The notes beneath the pieces were generated by a model. It searched no databases, was not told the DNA's origin, and saw only the letters and a program-made list of their open reading frames with translations. From Nematostella vectensis (taxonomy: Eukaryota > Cnidaria > Anthozoa > Actiniaria > Edwardsiidae), in contig NC_064044.1 in assembly GCF_932526225.1 (NCBI RefSeq), positions 9,352,801 through 9,412,800 of the forward strand: a stretch of 60,000 bases of DNA. Direction: 5' to 3'. The number at the start of each line of letters is the position of its first letter. The first letter of the stretch is position 1. The translations under genes were made by a program, and so were the position numbers. Positions 10,341 to 32,500 of this stretch are shown here, in pieces.

Positions 10341-13300
10341 GGCCATTCCAGCTATAAGTTTGCGTGCGCATTACCATAGAAACGTACCTCAACTACCAGA
10401 ATGCAGCGCGCACATTTTTAGCGGAGCCAAGCGCGGCCGCAGGCCGCGCGCGCATCCCTATAGGCATAGAAATATGGTATAGGTATGCGACTTGGTTTTT
10501 GTGGTCATCGCGCGGGTACCCTGTGGTGTCACTCGCCAGCCAGCCAGCCAGTAAGTCAGCCGCGCGACTCCCAGGCCCCACTCGGCCCCGAAATGGCGAC
10601 AAAATACAAGCACGGCGCAAGGGAAAAAGTTCTTGTCGATTATGCGATGATTATTTATTTATTCTGCCTCAAATTTTGTGACTTAAGGATAAAGTCAACT
10701 AGAGGAGATCTACTAACATTCATTCACGCCAATATTTATCTGGTTTTAGCTAGTAAATTTAAGCAAATAACATTTCACATTAAAAAGCGAACACAACCAC
10801 AAGAAAGCGACCAAAAATACAAAAAAACAATGCAAGGTGAGTTTCGGACGACGATTTGTATTGTCTATTGAGGATATGACAGTTATTAGGCTTTTTGTTG
10901 CCCTTTTTGTATGCTTTGAGAATGCGAGTACTTAACTTAATAATCAAATTATTTGAGCATAACAGGTTTTGTTTTGACATTCTTCGTTTTATATATATTC
11001 TTGATTGTGTTGAATAAAATACAATACAACAAAAACTGGAATTCGTCTTTAATAGGACTTCTTCATTGCAGATTGATTGTGTTGAGATATTTCATAAAAG
11101 CTAACCAATATCGTGTTGCATTTGTCAAATACTGCAAAAGAAGACCGTTCTTGTCTTTATATCCTGTGCTCTTAGTCCTAAGAAGATACATATCCTTAGA
11201 AGATACAGCAACTTTTTCAACTTACAAGAGAAATTTTCCTTACCGAGGATAAAAAAAACCCTATTTTCAATATGTATTGTTGTTATTGTCTGCATCTTGC
11301 ATCTCATGTGTTTATTTTTTTTTTCAAATAGTTATGGAAAATTAGTTAGATTATAAATGGCTTGATAAAAAAGATTGTTTTAAAAGAAATAATAAATAAT
11401 TGTTTTCACTCTTTTATGAACCAGGAACTACCTGAGGGCCAAGATGAATGCTAAAGACTGGAAGACATGAGAATTAAAAATCATGTCTTGAAGAGAACAG
11501 TAGGATGTTCTTATTCACTAGTCATTTGATACCCCCACACCCATGGTCAAAGGGAAGGGTGGGGGATTAAACTTTAATAAAAGCCTGTTTCCAAGTTAAG
11601 AGTCAAAAACAGTCAATACCACCACCCCTCTTGACATATTCTGGTTAAAAAGTGGTCTAAAACCCCACATTAACCCCTTACTTCTGCTGGACCATAAGGG
11701 AGGGGGCGCAAATGACTCGTTCATTACTATTACAGTACACACTCAATATTTTTTTTAGAACAAGATACTTATATAATATAAAACTAAAAACAAACTTTTG
11801 CTTTTTAAATAATAAATCTGTAAAGAAAACAGTTTTCTATCAACCTAAAGATAATGGGAAAGGGGATATTTTAGAAAAGTACTGAATATAATTATCACAT
11901 TATTGTTATTATATTTTCTTTTCAAACATTTAAGGAAGAGTCATATTTCTTCCTGTTGACTATTTTTATGCAATTGATGCTCTTTGCTATTTCCCCTCTA
12001 CACCAAAAATAAATTAATGAACAGATTTGATTTTTAAATTAGAAATTTTCATTTATTACTTTCACTTATATTTTCTTTTTAGGATTTTCTTTCCAAGTCT
12101 CTTGCCCATTACATTTATTTTAGATGTTTAGATTTATTTCATTGGAATAGTTAGATCCATGGTTTCTCAAAACACCAAAATATAATGCATTACTGGATGT
12201 ATATTTGTAGATATTAATTCCCATGGGGATAGAAAATAACCACATAAAATGGTACATTAAATCTTCAGCATTGCATCTCATCTAAAATTGTGTCTGACAA
12301 TATATTCCATCTTTGAAATCCTGTTTCATCCATTGTTCTTCGCAAGGACAAAGCTTGTCAGAATGTAGCTTTACAAATGTACATTAATGAAACTTTTATT
12401 AAGGGGAAGGGTTTTTTAGGGCAAGATACTTAAAGTTTAGAACACTAGCAACAACCTTGTTCTTTTTCAATAATAGAATTCTGTTCACATAGCTTGGATA
12501 GCAAAGACATGGCCTCTTTAGAGGCCTGTGGTGGTGAAAGGGTTAAGATAATGGGAAAGGGGAATTGTCAAGAAATGCTCAATCAAATTATTTTCATTAC
12601 TGTTATATTTTTTTCACCAAACCTTTCAAGTTGAGTCAATTCACTTTATATCTCCTCTCCCGTCGATTATTTTTTAGTCAATTGATATTCTTTGCTTCCT
12701 CTCTACCCCAAACATAGATCAATGAAAGGGTTTGGTTTGAAATTAGTAGTTAGCATTTTCAATCTGCTTTTTCTTCATTGCATTCATTTGGGAGTAGGCC
12801 ACCAACAACAAGGCCACTATATGGTAAAGTGGGGTGTACCAATATGTAATGCATGAAAGGAGATATATTTTTGGATTTTAATTTCCAGACATTTTTCTGA
12901 ATATTCGGTCCAATGAAGGAGAGAATCGCCACTAAATCAATACATAAAAATTACAGTATGGCATCTAAACAGTCTAAATATATTATTTTGAATTTTTGGA
13001 ATGCTGTTACATCCATGACATTTTCTGCACAAGGGCAAAGCTTGTGGGAGTATTGTTTTGATTAAAAAAAAATATTCATAATGGAACTTCTATGATGGGA
13101 CATAAGAATTTACCATTAGACTCTTGACAACTTTGACAGCCATATCCACACCAGGAATTGTGTTTGTTAACTTTGATGTACTGCATAATTTTAATTATTG
13201 AATAAGGCCTGGATCCATTTGGTTGGTACAATAAATAAATCTCAGTAGAGAGCAGAATCCTAGATCCCCAATAATACCTTTGATCAGTCAACACAAAAGG

Positions 13301-13439
13301 TGTTCAATGCTGGCTCCGCTTTTAGGCAGCGCCTAAATCTATATATTAAGCTTGCACCAAACAAAGCGCGCGCTGCATGACGGTAGTTGAGGTAAGTTTC
13401 TATGGTAAGTGCGCGCGTATGCTTATAGCTGGAATGGCC
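10341..13439. mobile_element. 3.1 kb DNA transposon with about 75-bp inverted ends
   Basis: The left end (from GGCCATTCCAGCTATAAG at 10341) and the right end (its complement ending at 13439) match over about 75 bp with small differences, including ACCATAGAAAC and CCTCAACTACC. Both ends are flanked by TA, consistent with a TA target duplication. No transposase is recognised inside. The interior carries a GC-rich block (10420-10620) and a diverged tandem duplication of about 700 bp. It lies between genes A and B. Confidence 0.75.
11851..13080. repeat. Diverged tandem duplication inside the 3.1 kb element, period about 697 bp
   Basis: ATAATGGGAAAGGGG at 11851 recurs at 12548. Matching blocks follow in the same order: a T-rich stretch with TTTTCAAACATTTAAGG/CACCAAACCTTTCAAG, CAATTGATNYTCTTTGCT, and AAGGRCAAAGCTTGT near the ends (about 12345 and 13035). 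The copies have diverged well below those at 9139, so this duplication is older. Confidence 0.65.
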
Positions 13440-13830
13440 TATTGGTGCTCGATTCCTAACTCTTAAGTGCCACTTGAAAAGGACGCCGAACACACCCAAT
13501 TAAGAGGTCAACTGTTTCCCGTCAAACTCAATAGGTAAACTAAATAAAATGCTTTGTCGACGTTTACTTCCGACAAGTTGGCAGTTAATTAATATGAAAT
13601 ATATAATCAAAAAAAGTATGTTTCCCTACATTTCGTTATTGGCCGTAGGTAGCCGTGATAGGTGCTTGGATAAGCCAGAGCCGGCTTATTCCGGTCAATT
13701 CGAAAGAGTAGCTAGTGACGACGTGTTCTAAATAGCCAATCAGATAGAATCCGGCGTTTCACCTTTTTCCTCCAGAAATAGGTAAGAAAGTAAGTGAGTA
13801 ACCTGTCACAGTACATTCTAAATAAAAAAG

Positions 13831-23440
<9,610 letters not shown>

Positions 23441-23572
23441 GGTCACTTCTAATGTTGCGTGACCATTTAGATTAGCCATGATCCCAGGCCACTTACACGG
23501 CAAACGCCCGCAGTTGCGCGGGCTCTGGCGAAAACAAACACAATCTTAGTATTGAATCGTTCGAGTGAAGGC

Positions 23573-24071
23573 ACAGGTAGCCCAAGCTTTTTATTTGTCC
23601 CTATTGATATTTACGGTGAACATATGGCGAAAAACAAAATTAGTGAAAAAAAAACCAAACGCGGTTACTTCCATATAAGGAAACTAATTTATTCCTTATT
23701 TAGAAAAACTGCACGGTTCTTGTTATTTTTAAGGTTACCGTACTGCAGGTGCTTCGTAAACTTTACGACTTTTAAACAGAAGAGAAAAACAGTGACTGTG
23801 TCCATCTTTAGTCAATGGAGAAAGTATCTGAAAAGAAACTAAGAGTCCTCGGTACCAGTCTCTTAAAACGACAACGTTTTCTTCCTATGTTTGTTTACTT
23901 TTTGCGTGTTCTCTGGCCGTACTAAAGCTTTTTTTTCAAGATTCAATATTCACTTCGTTTTGGTAAGAGTTCAAATCGTGAAATTGGTTGAAGTTTTTTT
24001 TTCAATAATTTTGTTTTTCGCCCTACGTTACCACTATCAATAGAGACAAATAAAGAGCTTGGGCTACCTGT
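23573..24071. repeat. MITE with about 65-bp inverted ends
   Basis: The left end ACAGGTAGCCCAAGC...TTATTTGTCCCTATTGATA and the right end (complement ending GGGCTACCTGT at 24071) agree over about 65 bp with few mismatches, including a GGCGAAAAACAAAATT block. The 500-bp element lies just downstream of gene B. The open frame 23552-23842 runs through it and is not a gene. Confidence 0.8.
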
Positions 24072-25675
24072 GGAAAAGGTACGAAATGCTGACTTCAGTT
24101 GCTGTTTTGATTAACTGTACACATTAAAACATAAAGTACAAAAGATGACAGATTTACTTGATAATAAGGGAGTCATAAAAAATATATATAGCCTTAGCTT
24201 TGCGCTAGTTTTCTTAGCATTCGCAACAATGCGACATTTACACAGGACAGGTAAAAAAGCCGCCATTTCAAAACAAAAGGTTTGTTTAACCGCGCGGCAC
24301 TGGAACTAGTCTTGGTTTTTTTTTAGCACTAGCTATTGGGTCAGGTGTTTCAATCTAAGGTCTCCCTAAAGAAAACAGTGTACCGTAAATGATCTAAACG
24401 CCCGGGGCATTTAATAAATTTAGATGGCCCGAGGGGGTGGGGGAGGGGGGGGGGGCGTTTAATAGACAGGTGGCGTTTATCAGAGGGCATTCTTTACATA
24501 CTATAACAAAACAAACCCAAGTGCGGCGGGGTTCCAGTCTCTGTCAGGATCATGTGAAATAACAACCTGCGCGTTTCTTGTTTTTAAGCAAGCCTGACCC
24601 AGTAGTAGCCAAAATCAGATTAATTAAATTTGATTTATATTACCTAAATTCCTACGTCTTTTGTTTTTAAGCTGGCATGGAGGATAGGGTGGGGGGTTGT
24701 TAGAAAGGGGCGTTCATGACAAACTTTTAAGCTTAAGCAAGGGCTCATAAGTAGGGGCAATCAACTTCCCCACATTCTGGTACTATATAGGTGTCACGGC
24801 GTTTCCTAGGATCAGGCTATTTTTAGACGCGCGGATTAGCCAATCAGATGACAGGGCGGGAAAAATTGACTTTTCCTCAAGGAATCCAAAATGGCGGCCG
24901 AGAAGGGGGAAAACGACGCTTGCTTTTCAAAGTCTACCTATGTCGTCATATGCCTTCTTATTTCTGAATCCTTTTTGTCGCAGAGAAAGAAACATTCTGT
25001 TACTAGTCTTGGACTGTATATTTCTCCATAAGTGGACTCAAACGTTGTTACGAGGACGTTTTTTTCTTGCTCTTGCAAAGCAATAAATTCAGAAATAAGT
25101 GATCATTTGTTTCGATCTCGAAATTCTCTCGCTGAGAGGCCATATTATCATTCAAAAGGTGTTTGATACTGCTAGGTATAGTGTAAAAAGTAACATACTA
25201 AAGTTTATGTCTTGTTTTTGTTAAATATTTTTATTAAACGAGCTCTTCAAAGCTGGAACTGTGTTTGTATATCAACACCCATGACCTGTCCTGGACTCAC
25301 TGTCCTGATCTGGTAAGAAATTGTAAGAAATATCCATCTAAAAGTATACTAACATAAAAGGCAACCTCAATATGGATGTTTTTGTCTTTTTGTAAATTCT
25401 ATTTCCATTTAATTCGAAAATTTTTACTTGTTTTTTTATGATCTGTTATGAATAACTTACTTTTGTTCAAATTTGACTTTCCAAAAAAGAAAGGATAGAG
25501 AGAATGTGTATTATATTGAGTATCCACTGAAGTGGTCGTTTCTCATGTGAACTCTTGGTTGACCAGAAACTATAATACGTTTTATAATCATTACAAAAAA
25601 GGCAAGGAAGGTACAAAAGCATGCATATAATGTAAGACTTGCCAGCATTATAGTAATGCACTTTCAGTCCTTGTT

Positions 25676-25770
25676 AATCTTCCCCACAAGAGCTTTTCTG
25701 AAAGATTTAATTAAATCTTTAATTAAAAGAGTTAATTAAATCTTTCAGAAAAGCTCTTGTGGGGAAGATT
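25676..25770. repeat. Perfect 39-bp-arm palindrome
   Basis: Arms 25676-25714 and 25732-25770 are exact reverse complements (AATCTTCCCCACAAGAGC at the outer end), with a 17-base loop that is itself AT-palindromic. It sits in the core of the 5 kb element and would extrude as a hairpin. Confidence 0.9.
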
Positions 25771-26060
25771 ATGCTGCCACTCAAACAGTCTGCTATTTCC
25801 CTGTAATAACAACAGTCTGTTATTTCGCTGTAATAGATAATTATATATAATGATAAGGAAAATATCCTGAAGTTTTCCTTTTAATGATAATATCTGCTAC
25901 ATTCATGGCTGTGTTTTGCTACTAAAAAAAGCTTTATTGTTGACTTTTGTTTACTGTAAAATAACTTAGTTTACACAACTCCCTATAATAATTATCATTT
26001 TCTTAGTTAATTATTTTTTTGAACTTTTCCATATTAGCTGCAAACATGCTACTCTTACTA

Positions 26061-26880
26061 TTAAATATTAACTGCAGGTATTGGCCTGCCAAAATATAGT
26101 GTATTAAAAGCACCTCCGAATGGTGTCAACCTTTTTCTTTTAAAGTCTGTATTTGTCTCTAACTGTTGAAACAGTCCACAAGATCCAGCAGGATAGAAGT
26201 TGTCAAGCCGTTTCCTTCCTGGGCTTATTTGGTCCATTTTGTATACATTCATTTGGGATGGTGTTAAAACAACTTCTAAGAATCTGAAGTCCAGATTTTT
26301 CTTTTCACAGACTGAAGCAGGGCACCAACAAATCCTGGTTATCAAAGTCATAGTATAAAATTTGTCCAAGCTATTGACTTATTTGCCTTGATTCTCAACA
26401 TCTTATCAAACCAGCAAATAATAGCAACAAACTGGGTATTTTTAAGCTATAGCAAGGGAGTTGGTAGCTATAAAGGGTGAATATGTTAACCTAATGTTGT
26501 TATGAGAGGGTTTTGCAGAGTTCTTGGTCAAATGTTAATTGATACATTCAAACCAAAATGGAATGTTTGAGCAGCTATTACATTCTAGGCATGTGCACTA
26601 AAAAATTGAAAATTTTTTTTATTGTAACTTAAATATTAGCCTCATCTACATTGATCATGACATTTCTATATCCTTCCTCTGAATATTTGTTTCGTTGTAA
26701 ATTCTTTCAGTCCATTTCCCCAAGTGATCCACAAACATTTCAAGAGCCTGAAACTGTTCGAGTGACAGCATCGTCTTTCCATCAAGAACTTTTTCGAAAG
26801 ATTTTACAAGAGCCATTACTATAGTCTTATTACAAGCCAGGATGACAGATACACTCCTGGCCTTTTTTGCAATGATTTAA
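26061..26880 (-). pseudogene. Possible fossil transposon coding region, unidentified
   Basis: On the minus strand a stretch around 26710-26870 reads as protein-like sequence (ILACNKTIVMALVKSFEKVL, then EQFQALEMFVDHLGKWTER). A second open frame covers 26061-26369 (102 codons, CGLFQQLETN). They are separated by stops and frame changes. The position in the core of the 5 kb element suggests a decayed element-encoded protein; no family is recognised. Confidence 0.3.
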
Positions 26881-27632
26881 ATCTTATTATGATTTCTAGA
26901 CAGCCAAGAGGTCAGTACCTCAGGAAAAAGAATCTACAAAAAAAAAAAAATGTAATTCATATTGAAGTTGCCTTTATGTTGGTATACTTTTACATGATTA
27001 TTTTTTACAATTTCTTACCAGATCAGGGCAAGTTGAGTCGAGGGCAGGTCATTAGTGTTGATATTCATGCGTATCATGACTAAATTCTTTCTTATACAAA
27101 CACAATTACTTACAGTTTTGAAGAGCTAGTTTAATATAAATGTAAAACAAAAAACAAGACATAAACTTCCATATGTTACTTCTTACACTATTGTTAGTTA
27201 ACTAGCAGTATCAAACACCTTATGAATGATAATATGGCCTCTCAGCGAGAGAATTTCGAGACCGAAACAAATGATCATTTATTTTCGAATTTATTGCTTT
27301 GCAAGAGCAAGAAAAAACGTCCTCGTAACAACGTTTGAGTCCACTTATGGAGAAATAAATAGTCCAAGGCTAGTAACTAAATGTTTCTTTCTCTGCGACA
27401 AAAAGGATCAAGAAATAAGAAAGCATTTGACGACGTTAGGAAGACTTTGAAAAGCAAGCGTCGTTTCCCCCCTTCTCGGCCGCCATTTTGGATTCCTTGA
27501 GGCAAAGTCAATTTTTTCCGCCCTGTCATCTGATTGGCTAATCCGTGCGTCTAAAAATAGCCCGATCCTAGGAAACGCCGTGACACTTATATAATACAGA
27601 TGATTGCCCCTACTTATGAGCCCCTGGCTTAA

Positions 27633-29292
27633 GGTAATTCTCTTGAATTGCACTACGCACCCCTTCTGCGCATAGTGGCGCACGCTGTTTGTTCGAATTT
27701 TCCGGTATTAACACATTGACCCCTCAACCGGCCTGTACCGGCTTTGGGAAGTACCCACAACCCAATAAATTCATAAATGCAAACTAAACACAACAAGATG
27801 AAGATACTCAGGCATCAGTCTAAGGGATAAATGGTCTTGAAGATATGCATCCAACCAAGGTGTTGGCAACTACTCTTAAGCCAAATAATAGCACAGGTTC
27901 TTTGACAAATTTCAAATCGAACAAGAAAAGAAAAGCAGAATCACCCCTCTCAATAAAACGTTTGAAATACAACACAAGGGAGAGAGATCAGCAAACACAG
28001 CTCAAGACACAAATAGATACCTTTATTCTGATCCTCCAGGTTCATTTCCATGGCCTCAAAACAAATGTCCACTCCTTGAAGGCTTGTAAAACCACGAAGA
28101 TGCCTTTACGGATTGAAAAGCATTCTGGGAGATCCAGGGAAAAATTCACGAGGGGAGGGCGAGTCAACACTCCTCTCCCCAAAGTCAGATGGTTTTTTAG
28201 AAGTCTTTTCACCCCGAAGCCAAACAAATCAATTCCAGGTCATACAGACCCAGAATAACAGTGTAAACAATTTTGGAATCAATTTGGTTTCAGAAAAGAC
28301 AGCATTTTGGAGAGCTGTGGTGATTTATTAGAAAATTATTTTCTCATCCAGGCAAAGCCAAACAAGTAAAAAAGCATCATGAATCCACCTTTGCTTGCAA
28401 ATATCCATAAGCAAAGCACTCAATTATGCCCCAAAAGACTTCATGATGTCCTGGGACACTCTCCTAATATGCTCATAGCTGTATCTTTGATGAAAAATAC
28501 AAGCAGCCATCAACTTGTGCTGGCTTCAGCACAACGACGAGGGATTAAAAGTGGGGACCGCAAAGCACTGTTGCAAAGCTTGGATACCGCTGACTAGGTG
28601 CAGCTGTGTTTGACTTTGACGGGCTGTATAAAACTCAGAATTGGGGGGGGGGGTATCTGTTTTCAGTCTGTTTTTTTTGTAAATTCAGCTCAAAAATAGC
28701 CAGGAGTCAATGGGTTAAGTGCGCGCGCGCGCCACAGTTGTACAAGAAAACAAAGCAAAAGGCACGCGTTTTTTACTTAAAATCGCTTTGACAGAAAAAC
28801 GAAGTCGGTTACCCCCATTTTCTATTTGCTGAAATAGTTAATTTTATACGGAAAAATGATATACTGAAAGAAGAAAAAAAGTTGGGTTGTAGAAGTTTTT
28901 TATTTTCTCTTAAAAGCCGTAAAAATACTTCAAAATGGCGATTTTTACCGTATAAATAGTGGCGAAAATAATGTCTTTAGTGCGATCTCTTAAAATGTAA
29001 TTTGTTTTGAACATTAGCTACTACGGGTTATTGTTTGGGAATCGGATTTTGGCAGCTCGACAAACAGAACTTAATTTTCTAAAGACTATAGGCACTCTTT
29101 TTGAAAACTAAAGGGTTGGGATTTTTCCTCGCGCGATCAGTAAAAACGCGTCAACTCTACGCCCCTCTGTTGTGAAAACGAGGTCGGTACCCCCATTTTT
29201 TTATTACATTTTTTGAAAGCCCTTAACTTCAATATTGTTTATGCCAAGTTTTGAGAAATTCTGGGTTGTAGAACTATTTCAAGGGAATTACC
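27633..29292. mobile_element. 1.66 kb TTAA-flanked element nested in the 5 kb transposon
   Basis: TTAA at 27629-27632 and again at 29293-29296 flank inverted ends GGTAATTCTCTTGAA and TTCAAGGGAATTACC. TTAA duplication is the hallmark of piggyBac-type and Kolobok-type insertion. The inside has open frames (27845-28258, 28379-28597) without recognisable domains, plus G-run and (GC)n tracts. Confidence 0.75.
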
Positions 29293-29423
29293 TTAAGGGG
29301 GGCGTTCATTAGATAGGAGGAGTTCTTTAGATAACGGGCGTTTATTAGATGATTTACGGTATGACCTTAAAGAGTGCTTCGTGAGATTACTGGGGTTTAC
29401 AGTTATAAATATAACTCCTAGAT

Positions 29424-29429
29424 TTTATT
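29424..29429 (-). terminator. Candidate polyadenylation signal of the PAF-AH gene
   Basis: Minus-strand AATAAA about 70 bases past the stop codon at 29496. It lies between the gene and the right end of the 5 kb transposon. Confidence 0.5.
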
Positions 29430-29495
29430 TAAAATTTAAACATTGTACATTTCGTGCCAAAGGGTTCAAATATAATATAAAGTTATCAGATGCTG

Positions 29496-29599
29496 TCATA
29501 GCTTTGAGTCGCTTTCATTCTCAAATCCAATGATCACATTTTCTGGTATGTTTTCACCACCGTCTATGATTGGTTCGTGTGTCAATGGTTCTCCAATGG
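29496..29599 (-). CDS. PAF-AH last exon
   Basis: Acceptor TTTTCCAG, phase 1 in, TGA at 29498-29496. It encodes IGEPLTHEPIIDGGENIPEN and a short acidic tail ending SKL. A terminal SKL is a peroxisomal targeting signal type 1 tripeptide; see findings. Confidence 0.8.
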
Positions 29600-32500
29600 C
29601 TGGAAAATAAATGAACTTTCATCAGTGACCATATTTTATTAAATAAAAGAATTCCCAAGAACCAGATCCAGGAAGCCAGGTAGCCTGACATTTCCGAGAA
29701 ATTTTGGCTCAATGGCCCGAATACTTTCTCTCATACTCACAACATAAATGTGCTGAAGTAAATAAATCATATTAGCAAAAATAAACTCTATCGATGCGAG
29801 GACGAAAAAAATTGTTGCATAGGCAAAACGGTTATAACGGACGTGCAGGGGCAGATCTAGCTTTTCGCTAAAGGGGAGGGGGGGTTGGCTCAGTGACAAA
29901 GGGGGGAGGGGGTAATTGTTTTGTTACATATGACTTTCTGACAGCCCAAGGGGGGGGGGGGGGGGGGGGTTAACCACCTAAACCCTCCCCCTAGATCCGC
30001 TACTGACGCGGGCAAAAATGTAAATGGGCAAGACAGCCGGTACCCATTCCCTACCCAGGGGCGGGCCTGAATTCAAAATAGTGGGTGGTTAATGGCCGGA
30101 TAGACGGCAATAACTAATCAAGTGATTCTTGTTGTTCACTACATAGATCTTACAATACTACACGCTAAATTGGATTTGTTCCGTCAGAAAAGTCAAGCAG
30201 CCGGAGGAAAATGAACAGTACCTCCCGTCCTTCAGACATTTATTTTCTTCAAACAAAAATATTTTTTTTACTCAAAAAGGGGGTGGATATCCACCCAATC
30301 CACCCCCCCACCTCCTGTATCCGCTCCACATACCTAAGTGTCTTGTTATGAAAGCCCACATAGCTTTTTTAAAGAGCCCGTCAGCGATTTCAGGGGCGAG
30401 GTGGTCAGACTTCCATTCTTTGAACTTGGAGACGTAGAATCCGAGTAGGAACGGCACGTCACACTGGCTCATGTGGGTTGTTCTCCTAAATAGGACAAGG
30501 TGCAGGAATTTGTAGTTTTCCAAGTCACTGACAATTCGCGGCTATTTCCTTGTATTTTGATCTCGTCGGGGATTTCTGTCCGAAATCTATCTATCGAAAG
30601 GCTTTATTTCCTGGCAAATTTCCCTGGTCATTACATCTTCTAAAACCAGCGTTTCAAACCGCACTGTTGGCCTTTAAAGTTTTGAAACATCTGAACCCTT
30701 ATCTGCCGAGACTGAATAAGTAGCCACCGCACATGATTCAACTCCATAATCATCTTTCCCTTGGCTAAATTTGATATGCTAGCTTGATTTAGCCTCCTCT
30801 GCAGGCATCTCGATTGTTTGGGACTTTTTCAGTATTTTTATGAATTGGGCTTCCTGTGGTACCCATCATGGACGAGAGGGGACTAAGGGCAAGTTAAACC
30901 GAAACCGAACAAAGCTCCTCCCTATCTCCCAGGCCCACGCTCTTTCTTGATCACGCAACAGGAAGCCCGAAATAAAAAATTTACATTCCCCCCCCCAAAA
31001 GGCCCAAAACACTTGAGTCGCCTGCTCCGGAGGTTAGTTTTGACTTACTGACCTGACTGCTATTACTGGTCTTGTATCTGGGAAGAAATATTAGTAAAAT
31101 ACCATCAATACCAAAACCGCCACCACACAAAACACTGTCAACCTGTCACGCTACGCACTGTCAACCTGTCACGCCACACACTGTCAACCTGTCACGCTAC
31201 CTTTTGGACGGGGGAAGGCGACCGGAAGGAGACTATTTTTTGACAACGCTAATAGGTCTTTTTATACCAAGCCCCGTGATGGAGCAAGTACGTCTATGTA
31301 AAGTATTTATGGAATTCTCCTAACTTCCGGTCGCCGCAGTACAGTACCATCTGATGTGTTTCCTCTATACATCTAGGAGATCGAAGATTTGCCTTGAAGT
31401 CGACCTCTCCTCCCCTCGCATCAAAATCCTTGCTTTTGATAGTGAGTTTATCTTTTGTTTACCGCTGCCTCAGGGCTTATCTCTGAGCACAGAATACTGG
31501 TAGGAACTATGCTGAAAGTCGTCTTCTTTCGCACAGAGCATTGAGTGACAGAGATGTAGGTGCAGGATAAAGGTGCGAAGAAGCCTGATAATGTTGATGG
31601 TTAGGGTGACAGTGACGACGACGAAGATCATGGTGATAGTGAAGACGACGAAGATGATGGTGACAGTGAAGACGACGAAGATGATGGTGAAGACGACGAA
31701 GATGATGGTGATAGTGAAGACGATGATGGTGATCATAATGAAGACGATGATGGGGACGACGATGATGATGATCAGAAAGATGAAAATGATAATGATGGTA
31801 AGATGATAATGATGATTGCGACAGTGACGATGACTACGACGACGATAACGGAGATAATAATGATGGTGATTATAACGGTTCCATTATAACGATGATGATC
31901 ATGATAGTGAAGATGATTATGATGATGATGGTTTCAGTGATTTTGAGTCGACGATGATGGTGATTATGATGGTGGTGATGGTGATTATGATGGTGGTGAT
32001 GGTGATGGTGGTGGTGGTGATGGTGATGCATGATGGTGATGGTGATGGTGGTGATGGTGATGCATGGTGGTGGTGGTGGTGATGGTGATGCATGGTGGTG
32101 ATGGTGATGGTGATGGTGGTGGTGGTGATGGTGATGCATGGTGGTGATGGTGATGGAGTTGGGGATGGTGATGGTGCTGGTGGCGATGGTGGCGGTGGTG
32201 GGTGGTAGTGGTGGCGATGGCGATGGCGATGGTGATGGTGGCGATGGTGGCGATGGTGGTGGTGGTGGCGATTGTTCATGGTGGTGGCGATGGTGGTGGT
32301 GGTGGTAGTGAAAGTGATGGAGTTGGCGATGATGGTAGCCTTCGTTACTATGTTACCTGGTTTCACATCTATGAACTTCCTTAGTGCATCAGCATTGTCC
32401 CTCCAGTTATGAAAGTGGTAGGTGTTGATAAACAAGAGGGGCTGGGTTAGATCCTGCTTTCTGATGTCTTCATCAAGAGGCAGCATCCATACATCTAAGG

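Larger units (their letters stand above)
24384..29361. mobile_element. 5 kb DNA transposon with long inverted arms
   Basis: The outer ends are inverted: TACCGTAAATGATCTAAACG at the left against the complement of GTTTATTAGATGATTTACGG at the right, flanked by TA. Further in, the arms match over several hundred bases (left about 24,725-25,310; right about 27,150-27,630), including GGGCTCATAAGTAGGGGCAA, GTGTCACGGCGTTTCCTAGG and AATGGCGGCCGAGAAG. The right arm is interrupted by the TTAA-flanked element at 27633-29292, and the left arm by about 200 bp of unmatched sequence. The core (25.3-27.1 kb) has weak traces of minus-strand coding but no recognised transposase. Confidence 0.75.

Noticed and set aside
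10364-10871. Overlapping frames in a GC-rich block
   Set aside because: They lie inside the 3.1 kb transposon and show no domain; the block contains a short GCCA repeat.
27845-28597. Two open frames (137 and 72 codons) considered as a piggyBac-type transposase
   Set aside because: No catalytic or zinc-finger pattern seen; too short; left unassigned within the TTAA-flanked element.
31136-31200. CRISPR-like short direct repeats (CTGTCAACCTGTCACGC)
   Set aside because: Only about three units, with no unique spacers and a eukaryotic context; a simple direct repeat.
31470-32486. His/Thr/Met-rich long frames
   Set aside because: Artefacts of the GATGGT-type satellite; only the first part of the minus-strand frame (32511-32357) is a true PAF-AH exon.
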